Of a DNA stretch of 64,000 bases, positions 33,644 through 46,360 are shown piece after piece. The first letter of the stretch is position 1. Each line of letters opens with the position of its first letter. The translations under genes were made by a program, and so were the position numbers. The notes beneath the pieces are model-generated. The model did no database searches. It saw only the letters and a list, made by a program, of their open reading frames with translations, and was not told the origin of the DNA. Source of the DNA: Rhodobacter sp. (GTDB taxonomy: Bacteria; Pseudomonadota; Alphaproteobacteria; Rhodobacterales; Rhodobacteraceae). The stretch lies in NCBI GenBank assembly GCA_030065095.1, contig JASJDP010000009.1, forward strand, positions 25,782 through 89,781, given 5' to 3'.

Positions 33644-34800
33644 GCCCCCAACGGCCGCAGCAGCTCGCGGCTGATGATGTGGCGCTGAATCTCGCTGGTG
33701 CCGTCCCAGATCCGTTCCACCCGCGCGTCGCGCCAGAACCGCTCGATCGGGAAATCGTCCATCAGCCCCATGCCTCCGAAGATCTGCAGGGCCGTATCCG
33801 TCACCCGCGCCAGCATTTCCGAGGCATAAAGCTTGGCCGAGGCGATCTCGCGGTTTGCAGGCAGCCCCTGGTCCAGCCGCCAGGCCGCCGCCAGCGTCAG
33901 CCAGTCGGCGGCATCGATTTCGGTGACCATGTCGGCGATCTGGAACGAGACGCCCTGGAATTTGCCGATCTGCTGGCCGAATTGCCGGCGTTCGGCGGCG
34001 TAGTCGAGCGCATAGTCAAAACACCGCCGCGCCCGCCCGACCGACATGGTGGCCACGGTGATCCGTGTTGCATAAAGCCACTCATTCATCACCGCGAACC
34101 CGCCATCGACCTCGCCCAGCACCTGCGCATCCGGCAGCCGGCAATCGGTGAACTCAAGGATGCAGTTCTTGTATCCCCGGTGGCTGACGGACCGGTAGCC
34201 GTCCCGCACCGCAAAGCCCGGTGTGCCGCGGTCCACCAGAAACGCCGTGATCCGCTTTTTCGGTCCCTTCGGCGTTTCGTCCACCCCGGTCGCCACGAAG
34301 ACGATGAAGAAATCCGCGTGATCCGCGCCCGAGATGAAATGCTTGGTGCCGTTGACCACCCAGTCGCCGCCCTCGCGCATGGCAGAACATTTCATCCCGC
34401 GCACGTCCGATCCCGCCTCCGGCTCGGTCATCGCCAGCGCATCCATGCGCTCGCCCCGCACCGCGGGCAGCAGATAGCGGTCGCGCTGGTCACCCTTGCA
34501 GGCCATCAGGATGTTCTGGGGCCGCCCGAAGAAATGCGTCAGCGCCATCGATCCGCGCCCCAGTTCACGCTCGACCAGCGCGAATTCCAGATGCGACAGA
34601 CCGGCGCCGCCGACCTCTTCGGGGAAGTTGCAGGCATAAAATCCCAGTTCGAGCGTCTTGCGCCTGATGTCCTCGGCCACCTCGCGCGGCACCTCGCCAC
34701 TACGCTCGACCCGGTCCTCATGCGGATAGATCTCGGCCTCGACGAACCGGCGCACCGTCGAAACGATCATTTCCTGTTCCTGGCTCAGCCCGAACTGCAT
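33640..34800 (-). CDS. Acyl-CoA dehydrogenase (CaiA-like)
   Basis: A 386-residue FAD-dependent acyl-CoA dehydrogenase. ATG 34800 is chosen because it precedes the standard start FGLSQEQEMIVSTVRRFVE and has GGAGAG as ribosome site; the frame extends to 34962 without conserved residues. Seen are the middle-domain ALAMTEPEAGSDVRGM and the C-terminal VERIWDGTSEIQRHIISREL. CaiA reduces crotonobetainyl-CoA to butyrobetainyl-CoA in the carnitine pathway; catabolic members run the oxidation. With CaiD-like, ligase and MttB-like genes beside it, carnitine or butyrobetaine is the likely substrate class. The gene is separated from the ligase by the antiparallel Excalibur gene. Confidence 0.86.
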   Translation of the reverse strand: MQFGLSQEQEMIVSTVRRFVEAEIYPHEDRVERSGEVPREVAEDIRRKTLELGFYACNFPEEVGGAGLSHLEFALVERELGRGSMALTHFFGRPQNILMACKGDQRDRYLLPAVRGERMDALAMTEPEAGSDVRGMKCSAMREGGDWVVNGTKHFISGADHADFFIVFVATGVDETPKGPKKRITAFLVDRGTPGFAVRDGYRSVSHRGYKNCILEFTDCRLPDAQVLGEVDGGFAVMNEWLYATRITVATMSVGRARRCFDYALDYAAERRQFGQQIGKFQGVSFQIADMVTEIDAADWLTLAAAWRLDQGLPANREIASAKLYASEMLARVTDTALQIFGGMGLMDDFPIERFWRDARVERIWDGTSEIQRHIISRELLRPLGA

Positions 34801-35021
34801 ATCGCTCTCCACCGCGGCACCTGATAACGGCAGGTGAACACGACCCTCCGACCTGGAACAATTCAGAATGCGACAGGGTGGTGACGGCAATCGGCAATCC
34901 GCGGCTGAGACCGGGTTCTTCCACTGCGATCCGACCGTGCGACACATCACAGTACGAGCCACGTCGAATACGTGGTACCAGGGATGCCTGGAACAGGAAG
35001 AAATTTGCCGGACCCACGCTC

Positions 35022-35190
35022 AACCGGTCTTGGCTTGACGGGGACGAAGGCCATCGTTGCAGTTTGCGAAACTGCCTGGATCAGCCGTTCCCGCGGGCTG
35101 AAAGCCCGCATCGCGCCCGAACCCGCCCCCCGAGGCCTGGAGGGCGTACTACTTCCAGTCGTCAGAAGTCCGCTCCAGGCCGAAAAACCG
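35022..35190. repeat. Dispersed hairpin-forming repeat, diverged copy 3
   Basis: About 169 bases in the 428-bp gap between isocitrate dehydrogenase and the acyl-CoA dehydrogenase. The left end AACCGGTCTTGGCTTGACGG and right end GTCCGCTCCAGGCCGAAAAA keep the terminal inverted repeats; the interior differs and includes a small hairpin GCGGGCTGAAAGCCCGC. Nothing else was recognised in the gap. Confidence 0.6.
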
Positions 35191-35228
35191 ACCCGGCGGT
35201 TCACGCAGAACGCATTGCACTTGGAACC

Positions 35229-37445
35229 TTACCGAATGATCGCGTTCAGCGTCGCACTCGGGCGCATCACCGCGGCCGTCAGATCCGGATCGGTATGATA
35301 GTACCCGCCCGTGTCCGCCGGCTTGCCGCGGGCCGCGGCGAATTCCGCGACGATAGCGGCCTCGCCGTCAGCCAACTGCTGTGCGACCGGAGCGAAATGC
35401 ACAGCCAGTTCGGCATCTTCGCCCTGCTCTGCCAGCGCCTGTGCCCAATAGAGCGCGAAATAGAAATGGCTGTCGCGATTGTCGGGCTGGCCGACCTTGC
35501 GACCCGGCGACTTGTCGTTGTCGAGAATGCCCTGCGTCGCCGCCTCGACCCCGCGCCCAAGCACCGCCGCCTTCCTGTTGCCCGTGGTCTCGGCGAGGAA
35601 ATCGAAACTCTCGCCAAGGGCGCAGAATTCGCCCATCGAATCCCAGCGCAGGTGGTTTTCGGCCTGCAGCTGCTGCACATGCTTCGGCGCCGAGCCGCCT
35701 GCACCGGTTTCGAACAGCCCGCCGCCGTTCATCAGCTTGACGATGGACAGCATCTTGGCCGACGTCCCCAGTTCCAGGATCGGAAATAGATCGGTCAGAT
35801 AATCCCGCAGAACGTTGCCGGTGATCGCAATCGAATCCTGGCCCGCAGTGATCGTCTCCAGCGTCTGCCGGGTTGCTTCGCGTGGAGCCATGATCTGAAA
35901 TTTATCTTCAACACCAGCGGCTTTCAGGGCAGGCTTCACGCACTTTATCAGCTCCGCATCATGCGCCCGGGCGGCATTCAGCCAGAAAATCGCCTCGGAC
36001 CCGGTCAGCCGCTGGCGGTCCATCGCCAACTGGATCCAGTTTTCGATCGGCGCCTTCCTGACCGTGCAGGACCGCCAGATATCGCCCGCCTCGACATCGT
36101 GGGAATGCAGCACTTCGCCATTCGCAAGGACGATCCGGATCGTGCCGTCACTCGGTGCTTCGAAGGTCGTGGGGTGCGAGCCGTATTCCTCGGCCTTCTG
36201 CGCCATCAGGCCGACATTCGCCACGGCCCCCGCGGTCGCCGGGTTCAGGGCGCCGCTGGCTTTGAAGAACCTGATCGTCTCGTCATAGACGGGGGCATAG
36301 CAATTATCCGGGATCACACAGTTGCTGTCGCCCTTCTCGCCCGCTGCGTCCCAGCCCTTGCCGCCCGCGCGGATCAGGGCCGGCATCGAGGCATCGATGA
36401 TCACGTCCGACGGCACATGCAGGTTGGTGATGCCCCGGTCGCTGTCGACCATATACATCGCGGGCCGGTCGAGCGCGTCGATCTCGGCCTGGATCTCCGC
36501 CGCATTGGGCATCGTCGCGATCGCGGCCAGCACGTCGCCGAGGCCGGAATTCGGCGCCCCCCCGGCGGCGGCAATGGCGGCGCCATGCTTGTCCCAGACG
36601 GGGCCCAGCCAAGCCTTGACCGCGTAGCCAAAGATGATCGGGTCCGAGACCTTCATCATCGTGGCCTTCAGGTGCAGCGAGAACATGGTGCCGTCGGCCC
36701 GGGTGTCCTCGATGGCGTCGGCCAGAAACGCGCTCAGCGCCTTGACCGACATGAACGTCGCGTCTGCGATAGTGCCTTCGGCCAGCGGCCAGACGTCCTT
36801 CAGAACCGTCACCGCGCCGTCGCCGCCGACGAACTCGATCCGCGCGTCGCCGGCCTGCGCCGCCGTGACGGTTGCAGATGCCTCGTTGGAAAAGAAATCC
36901 TTGCCCGGCATCGACGACACCTTGGTCTTGCTGCCGCCGGACCAAGCCCCCATCGAATGCGGATTCTTCTGAGCGTAGTTCTTGACCGCGCGCGCCGCGC
37001 GACGGTCGGAGTTGCCCTCGCGCAGGACCGGATTCACGGCAGAGCCCTTGATCGCGTCATAGCGCGCGCGGATGTCCCGTTCCGCGTCCGTCTGCGGTTC
37101 ATCGGGATAGTCCGGCAAGGTGTAGCCCTGCCCCTGCAACTCTTCGATCGCCGCCACCAATTGCGGCACCGATGCTGAAATATTCGGCAACTTGATGACA
37201 TTGGCCCCGGGGGTCTTCACCAGCTCGCCCAGCTCGGCCAGATCGTCGGGCTGGCGTTTTCCGGTGTCGAGGTGTTCGGGAAAGGCCGCGATGATGCGCC
37301 CTGCCAGCGAGATATCCTTGGTGCCCACGTTCACTCCAGCGGCCTCGGCAAAGAAGCGCACGATCGGCAGCAGCGACGCGCTGGCAAGCTGCGGAGCTTC
37401 ATCCACGACGGTGTAGATTATGTCGGATCGGCCGGTCTCGCTCAT
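35229..37445 (-). CDS. icd: Isocitrate dehydrogenase, monomeric NADP-dependent type
   Basis: A 738-residue enzyme oxidising isocitrate to 2-oxoglutarate with NADP in the TCA cycle. Its size and motifs ([19 protein letters not shown] near the N-terminus, [38 protein letters not shown]) identify the monomeric (IDH-II) family, unrelated in length to the roughly 420-residue dimeric enzymes. ATG 37445 with an AGAGGT ribosome site is preferred over the TTG one codon earlier. It is transcribed away from the glycerol transporter operon. Confidence 0.96.
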   Translation of the reverse strand: MSETGRSDIIYTVVDEAPQLASASLLPIVRFFAEAAGVNVGTKDISLAGRIIAAFPEHLDTGKRQPDDLAELGELVKTPGANVIKLPNISASVPQLVAAIEELQGQGYTLPDYPDEPQTDAERDIRARYDAIKGSAVNPVLREGNSDRRAARAVKNYAQKNPHSMGAWSGGSKTKVSSMPGKDFFSNEASATVTAAQAGDARIEFVGGDGAVTVLKDVWPLAEGTIADATFMSVKALSAFLADAIEDTRADGTMFSLHLKATMMKVSDPIIFGYAVKAWLGPVWDKHGAAIAAAGGAPNSGLGDVLAAIATMPNAAEIQAEIDALDRPAMYMVDSDRGITNLHVPSDVIIDASMPALIRAGGKGWDAAGEKGDSNCVIPDNCYAPVYDETIRFFKASGALNPATAGAVANVGLMAQKAEEYGSHPTTFEAPSDGTIRIVLANGEVLHSHDVEAGDIWRSCTVRKAPIENWIQLAMDRQRLTGSEAIFWLNAARAHDAELIKCVKPALKAAGVEDKFQIMAPREATRQTLETITAGQDSIAITGNVLRDYLTDLFPILELGTSAKMLSIVKLMNGGGLFETGAGGSAPKHVQQLQAENHLRWDSMGEFCALGESFDFLAETTGNRKAAVLGRGVEAATQGILDNDKSPGRKVGQPDNRDSHFYFALYWAQALAEQGEDAELAVHFAPVAQQLADGEAAIVAEFAAARGKPADTGGYYHTDPDLTAAVMRPSATLNAIIR

Positions 37446-37710
37446 CAATTCATACCTCTTTTGCGCTTTCAGGCAGCCAGGGCGGTGCGCGCCGCAATCG
37501 GTATACCATCGCGCACCGTGACCAGCGACCGCTTAAACCACGCGCGTCCGGCCATCAACCGGGATCGGTGGCCGAATGCCCGTCTGCGCCAATTGATCCC
37601 ACCCGGGGCCGCTTTGGCAAAACCGTACGAATTCGTTGACTTGAGCTTTCTGACGCGAGACAGTTTTCGGGCTGCGAGAGACAGCGACACAACGATTCTT
37701 GGGAGGAAAT
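37446..37710. promoter_or_regulatory. Divergent promoter region between icd and glpV
   Basis: A 265-base gap between divergent genes, so it must carry both promoters. A strong ribosome site (GGGAGGA, 37701-37707) precedes glpV. No convincing -35/-10 pair or operator palindrome could be assigned by eye, and no glpR-type regulator gene is adjacent. Confidence 0.5.
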
Positions 37711-39444
<1,734 letters not shown>

Positions 39445-39466
39445 GCCGACAGGCGGACGCATCGGA

Positions 39467-39491
39467 CCGGGGCGCGCATGACGCGCCCCGG
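39467..39491 (+). promoter_or_regulatory. Intercistronic hairpin between glpV and glpS
   Basis: CCGGGGCGCG and CGCGCCCCGG form a perfect 10-bp stem around CATGA, with no T-run after it. Such hairpins after binding-protein genes often protect the upstream mRNA or partially attenuate transcription, giving more binding protein than transporter. Confidence 0.65.
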
Positions 39492-39540
39492 CACCACATG
39501 TCCGCATCGGATGGATATTACGTGAGACCTGCGAGCCCTC

Positions 39541-41688
<2,148 letters not shown>

Positions 41689-41692
<4 letters not shown>

Positions 41693-42545
41693 AGACCGAA
41701 AACCAGCGCGGCTGGCTCTTTGTCCTGCCGGTTCTGATCCTGGTGGCCTTCAACGCGCTGATCCCGCTGATGACGGTGGTCAACTATTCGGTGCAGGAAA
41801 CCTTCGGCAACAATCAGTTCTTCTGGGCGGGCCTCCGGTGGTTCGAGGAGATCCTGCGATCCGAACGGTTCCACGCCGCGCTGGGGCGGCAACTTTTATT
41901 CACCTTCACGATCCTGATCATCGAGGTGCCGCTGGGGGTCGCCATCGCGCTTGCGATGCCGCGCCGCGGCTTCTGGGTGCCGGTCTGCCTGGTGCTGATG
42001 GCGCTGCCCATGCTGATCCCCTGGAATGTCGTGGGCTCGATGTGGAACATCTTTACCCTGCCCCAGATCGGGCTTTTGGGATATTTCCTGAACGACGTCC
42101 TCGGCATCAACTATGACATGACCCAACAGCCGGTCTCGGCCTGGATCACCGTCATCGTCATGGATGTCTGGCACTGGACCTCGCTGGTGGTGCTCTTGGC
42201 CTATGCGGGGCTGGTCTCGATCCCCGAGGCCTATTACCAGGCGGCCAAGATCGACGGGGCGTCGAACTGGTCGGTCTTCCGCTACATCCAGCTGCCGAAG
42301 ATGAAGCGCGTGCTGACCATCGCGATCCTTCTGCGCTTCATGGACAGCTTCAACATCTATACCGAGCCCTTCACCCTGACCGGCGGCGGCCCGGGCAACT
42401 CCACCACGCTTCTCTCCATCGACCTGGTGAAAATCGCGCTCGGCCAGTTCGACCTCGGTCCGGCGGCGGCGATGTCGCTGATCTATTTCGCGATCACGCT
42501 CGCGGTCAGCTGGCTGTTCTACACGCTGATGACGAGGGACGACCA

Positions 42546-42549
<4 letters not shown>
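41689..42549 (+). CDS. glpP: Glycerol ABC transporter permease GlpP
   Basis: A 286-residue inner-membrane permease of the carbohydrate-uptake (MalF-like) type with six hydrophobic helices. The coupling helix motif EAYYQAAKIDGASNWSVFRY is the EAA loop that docks on the ATPases. Start overlaps glpT and its stop overlaps glpQ by 4 bp each. Confidence 0.88.
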
Positions 42550-43343
<794 letters not shown>

Positions 43344-43344
43344 G

Positions 43345-43749
43345 ATGCGACGGTTCGTCTACCTGATCCTCGCCCTGCCCGCCGTCGCCATGGCCCAGGG
43401 CTGGGGCAATGTCGGCCAGCAGAAGGAAGAGGTCTTCACTTGGGCGAAATGGTGGACCGAGCCGCTGTTTTCCGGCTTCTGGATGGCCTGGACGCGGGCG
43501 ACGCTGGCCTTCTTCATCTTCATCTTCGCCGCCATCGCGCTGATGGCCGTGCTCGAGCTTCGCCGCCCGGGCGGTGACGAGCGCGACGGCATCCTGCGGC
43601 TGACCACCACCCGCGGCGACCGGCTTTTCATCTCGCTTCTGGGCTCGGCCTATATCTTCCTTGCCTGGCTCGGCCTCGTCGGCCTGCCCCTCTGGGCGCC
43701 CCTGGCCCTGGCGCTCGCCTGGACCGCCTTCTGCTTCTGGAAGGTCTAG
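43345..43749 (+). CDS. glpU: GlpU-like small membrane protein (DUF2160)
   Basis: A 134-residue protein with a signal-anchor-like N-terminus (RRFVYLILALPAVAMAQ) and hydrophobic helices at about 40-65 and 95-130. It matches the small DUF2160 membrane proteins that accompany glpSTPQV operons in alphaproteobacteria. Function is unknown; tight linkage implies an accessory role in glycerol uptake. It closes the operon, and no T-run terminator follows within 100 bases. Confidence 0.82.
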   Translation: MRRFVYLILALPAVAMAQGWGNVGQQKEEVFTWAKWWTEPLFSGFWMAWTRATLAFFIFIFAAIALMAVLELRRPGGDERDGILRLTTTRGDRLFISLLGSAYIFLAWLGLVGLPLWAPLALALAWTAFCFWKV

Positions 43750-44133
43750 AGGCGCAAGGGCGCCCAGGCCAATTCGCAACTGTCCGCACCGCAAGCCGCG
43801 CGACACCTTTCGCGCGCAGTGCCCACCGCCGTCTGCCCCCCGACGGCGCCTATAGCCAGGCCGCCGCCGTGTCGGCTCCCCCTGGTTGGAACACCCGGCC
43901 AAAACCCGGAAACCCGAAGGTGGTGAAAAACGCTCCCGGCCCGGCCAAACTGCCCTTATCTCTGCATCTCTCCGATTGCCCGCCAATCCCGGAACAATCG
44001 CCCTGAAATCGCCCCATTGTCGCCCACGGCCTGTCATATCACCGTGATCCCCTCTCGAATGCGGGCCTCTCGGGCACACGTCAGGCAGGCCCACCGCGGC
44101 CACCGGCCGCCGCGAAAACCCGAGGAGAAAGAC
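43750..44133. other. Intergenic region after the glycerol transporter operon
   Basis: 384 bases with no credible gene; nothing matches a known repeat or RNA. It includes the promoter region for the small gene at 44134, whose ribosome site GAGGAGAAAG lies at its end. Confidence 0.5.
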
Positions 44134-44286
44134 ATGGACGTCCCCCAGGATCCCGACCCCCGCGACCGCTCTGCCAAGGCCGAGCACACCCGCCCGATCC
44201 CCGACGCCGACCGCCGCCGGAAGGTCCGCAAGGACGACACCGACGCCACGGCGCCCGCCGTTATCACCGACTGGGCCAGCATCTGA
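44134..44286 (+). CDS. Small charged hypothetical protein (50 residues)
   Basis: An open frame of 50 codons preceded by a near-ideal ribosome site (GAGGAGAAAG, 6 bases before ATG 44134). The product is very hydrophilic, rich in Asp, Arg and Pro, with no hydrophobic segment or cysteine. The strong ribosome site and ATG are the main evidence; a longer in-frame start at 44017 lacks one. Function unrecognised. A TfoX-like gene follows 60 bp downstream. Confidence 0.55.
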   Translation: MDVPQDPDPRDRSAKAEHTRPIPDADRRRKVRKDDTDATAPAVITDWASI

Positions 44287-44346
44287 CCTCTTGCCCGGCG
44301 GGCCCGACCGGCTAATCTGCCCGGCATCCCCTTGCCGGAGCCTTCC

Positions 44347-44688
44347 ATGCCGACGCCCGTCTCGACCATCCGCAACCTCGGCCCCGCCTCGGACGCCGCC
44401 TTCGCCCGCGCCGGCATCCACGACGCCGAAACGCTGCGGACCCTCGGTCCGGACGCCGCCTATCGCCGCCTTCTGGACGCGGGAAGCAAACCCCATTTCA
44501 TCGGATACTACGCCCTCGTCATGGGCCTTCAGGGGCGTCCCTGGAACGATTGCGCCGGCCCCGAAAAGGCCGCCCTGCGCACCCGGTTCGACCGGATCAA
44601 GGCCGAGGCCGGCGGCGACCGGCCTTCCGAGATCGAAGCAATTCTGAACGAAATCGGCGTCATCGACCGCCAGGGGGGACGCGGCTAG
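44347..44688 (+). CDS. TfoX/Sxy C-terminal domain protein
   Basis: A 113-residue protein containing the helix-hairpin-helix-like C-terminal domain of TfoX/Sxy: IRNLGPASDAAFARAGIHDA then LGPDAAYRRLLDAG and FIGYYALVMGLQGRPWND. The N-terminal TfoX domain is missing, as in the many short alphaproteobacterial versions. TfoX links to competence regulation in gammaproteobacteria, but the short form's role is unknown. ATG 44347 is preferred to the longer start at 44332. Its stop overlaps the convergent gene's stop. Confidence 0.8.
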   Translation: MPTPVSTIRNLGPASDAAFARAGIHDAETLRTLGPDAAYRRLLDAGSKPHFIGYYALVMGLQGRPWNDCAGPEKAALRTRFDRIKAEAGGDRPSEIEAILNEIGVIDRQGGRG

Positions 44689-45509
44689 AGCTCCTCACCC
44701 GCCAGAAACCCCGCCGCCGCGCGCCCCAGCGCCAGACTGACGGCGGCGAACATCTCGTCGAAGGCGTCGAACATCGCCCGGTTCAAGACCGTCCCCGGAC
44801 CGGTCCGCGAAAACGCGATATAGGCCTCGATATCGGCGTCGCTCAACGGCCGGTAGGCCATCACCAGGTAGGAATAGAGCCACGCCTCGGTATCCTCCCG
44901 GATCGCCTCTTCCTGGCTCCAGACATCGGTCAGGATCTGTTCTTCGGTCATCTCGCCGGGAAACGCACCGCCATCGGCCAGCCCCGTATAGAAGGCGTAG
45001 TTCGAATTCATCGCCCCGACGACGTTGTTTTCCACCAATCCGTTGGCCTCGGCGAAGTCCCGGATCAGATCCAGCCGCGGGTCGCGTGCCAGGGTCAGGT
45101 CCTCCAGCACCGCCCGGCTCACCTCTTCGACGCCCTCATCCAGCAGGGCCCGCCGCGCGGTGACCTCGAGCTGCACGATTTCCCGGCCCAGGTCAGAGCC
45201 AAAGAACGCCGTCATCGGCGCCAGATCGGCACTGGCCAGATCGGTGTCGAGCCGCCCCAGCACGGTTTCCTCCATCCGGTCAAGGTCATAGATCTGTTCG
45301 ACCACCGCCGCCCAACGTGCCCCGCCCCGTCCGGGAAACAGCTCGGCCTCGAGTTCGAGACCATAGTCGATCCCCTCCTCGCGCATGATCGCGACGATTT
45401 CCGGCAGCCCCAGAGCGCGATAAAGCGGTTCGACCCGTCGATCGTCCTGGGACAGCGCCGGACCGCTCCAGAACGCCGCTATCAGCACCGGCAGCAAAAC
45501 CCGCAGCAT
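44685..45509 (-). CDS. Exported DUF2059-like protein
   Basis: A 274-residue protein. ATG 45509 begins a signal peptide (LRVLLPVLIAAFWSGPALS) and follows GGAGGGGCG; the longer frame to 45641 lacks a signal. The mature chain is acidic, mostly helical, and includes SDADIEAYIAFSRTGPGTVL, the usual motif of DUF2059 proteins (about 60-residue domain near the C-terminus). Function is unknown. It is read away from the tRNA-Ser gene 160 bp upstream. Confidence 0.75.
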   Translation of the reverse strand: MLRVLLPVLIAAFWSGPALSQDDRRVEPLYRALGLPEIVAIMREEGIDYGLELEAELFPGRGGARWAAVVEQIYDLDRMEETVLGRLDTDLASADLAPMTAFFGSDLGREIVQLEVTARRALLDEGVEEVSRAVLEDLTLARDPRLDLIRDFAEANGLVENNVVGAMNSNYAFYTGLADGGAFPGEMTEEQILTDVWSQEEAIREDTEAWLYSYLVMAYRPLSDADIEAYIAFSRTGPGTVLNRAMFDAFDEMFAAVSLALGRAAAGFLAGEEL

Positions 45510-45668
45510 ATCGCGCCCCTCCGTCCGCTTTGCAGCCTTAGCTACTGCGGCTGCCGCGGCATTCCAAGGGCAGAACCGAGGGATCGGCCTGGAAACGCCG
45601 ACCCCATGCGGCCGAAAAGAGGTTGCACGGCAATTCGCCATCGCCTACATCCGCGCGAGACCCTTCGC

Positions 45669-45758
45669 GGAGAGGTGCCGGAGTGGTCGAACGGGGCGGT
45701 CTCGAAAACCGTTGAGCCTTCACGGGTTCCCAGGGTTCGAATCCCTGTCTCTCCGCCA
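45669..45758 (+). tRNA. tRNA-Ser (anticodon CGA)
   Basis: A 90-base class II tRNA with encoded CCA. Acceptor arms GGAGAGG and TCTCTCC pair (one G-U), the anticodon loop is CTCGAAA with CGA at its centre (reads UCG codons), and there is a long variable arm with TTGAGCCTTCACGGGTTCCC. The T arm is CAGGGTTCGAATCCCTG. An integrase remnant follows immediately, as is usual at island integration sites. Confidence 0.95.
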
Positions 45759-45899
45759 CTAACCTTCTACAACTAAATAAATAATTCTGACCCAATCGAG
45801 ATTTTTGATGTCTCTTTCCCCGGATTCTGGCGCAGTATACCCCTACACAATCGTTACACAGAACCGCACATTTCGAGAGGCACATGTGGTACGGCCGAA

Positions 45900-46270
45900 A
45901 AACACTCGATTCTGTGCGGCAAAGTCCATGTTTACAAACGTACAGGCAGTCCCGTTTGGCAGTGCCCGGTGTTTCTCGCCGGCAAGAACCACCGGGTAAG
46001 CACAAAGGAGAAAAGCTTGGCCTCAGCCAAGGATTTCGCAGAGGATTGGTTCTTTACTCTCCGGGAAAAACAGCGCTGAACGAGAAGACATTCCGCCATG
46101 CTGCTGATCAGTTCAAACGCGAGTACGAAGTCCTTACCGAAGGCGAACGGAACGCGATCTGGGTGAAAGACCACTACCGGCGCATCGACCTGCACCTCTC
46201 CGCTATCGACCAGCTGACGTCGGATCTGGTCGATACGGGCGTGAAGAAATCAGGGGTTCGTACAAGATGG
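45900..46270 (+). pseudogene. Frameshifted tyrosine-recombinase (integrase) N-terminal remnant
   Basis: Two consecutive frames together read as the start of a phage-type integrase. Frame A (45915 to the TGA at 46077) gives HVYKRTGSPVWQCPVFLAGK and then AKDFAEDWFFTLREK. After a frame change near 46065 the second frame gives KTFRHAADQFKREYEVLTEG and VKDHYRRIDLHL. The last part resembles the core-binding domain before similarity is lost near 46200. The C-terminal catalytic domain (R-H-R-Y) is absent. It starts about 140 bp from the tRNA-Ser gene, so this is the decayed integrase of an element that used that tRNA. Parts of the frame also extend into the following gene. Confidence 0.72.
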
Positions 46271-46360
46271 GATATACGTCGAGGCCCGATCGAAACTATC
46301 ATGTACTGCAAACGGGATCTTACTACGGAATATATCGGCCATCTTTGGAGGAGTGAAATC

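Noticed and set aside
33000..34900. Possible pyrrolysine (in-frame amber) use in the methylamine-type cluster
   Set aside because: The MttB-like gene at 28876-30405 is continuous with no in-frame TAG, and no pylT/pylS genes are seen.
35090..35120. Small hairpin GCGGGCTGAAAGCCCGC as a terminator
   Set aside because: No T-run follows on either strand, and it lies within the diverged dispersed repeat.
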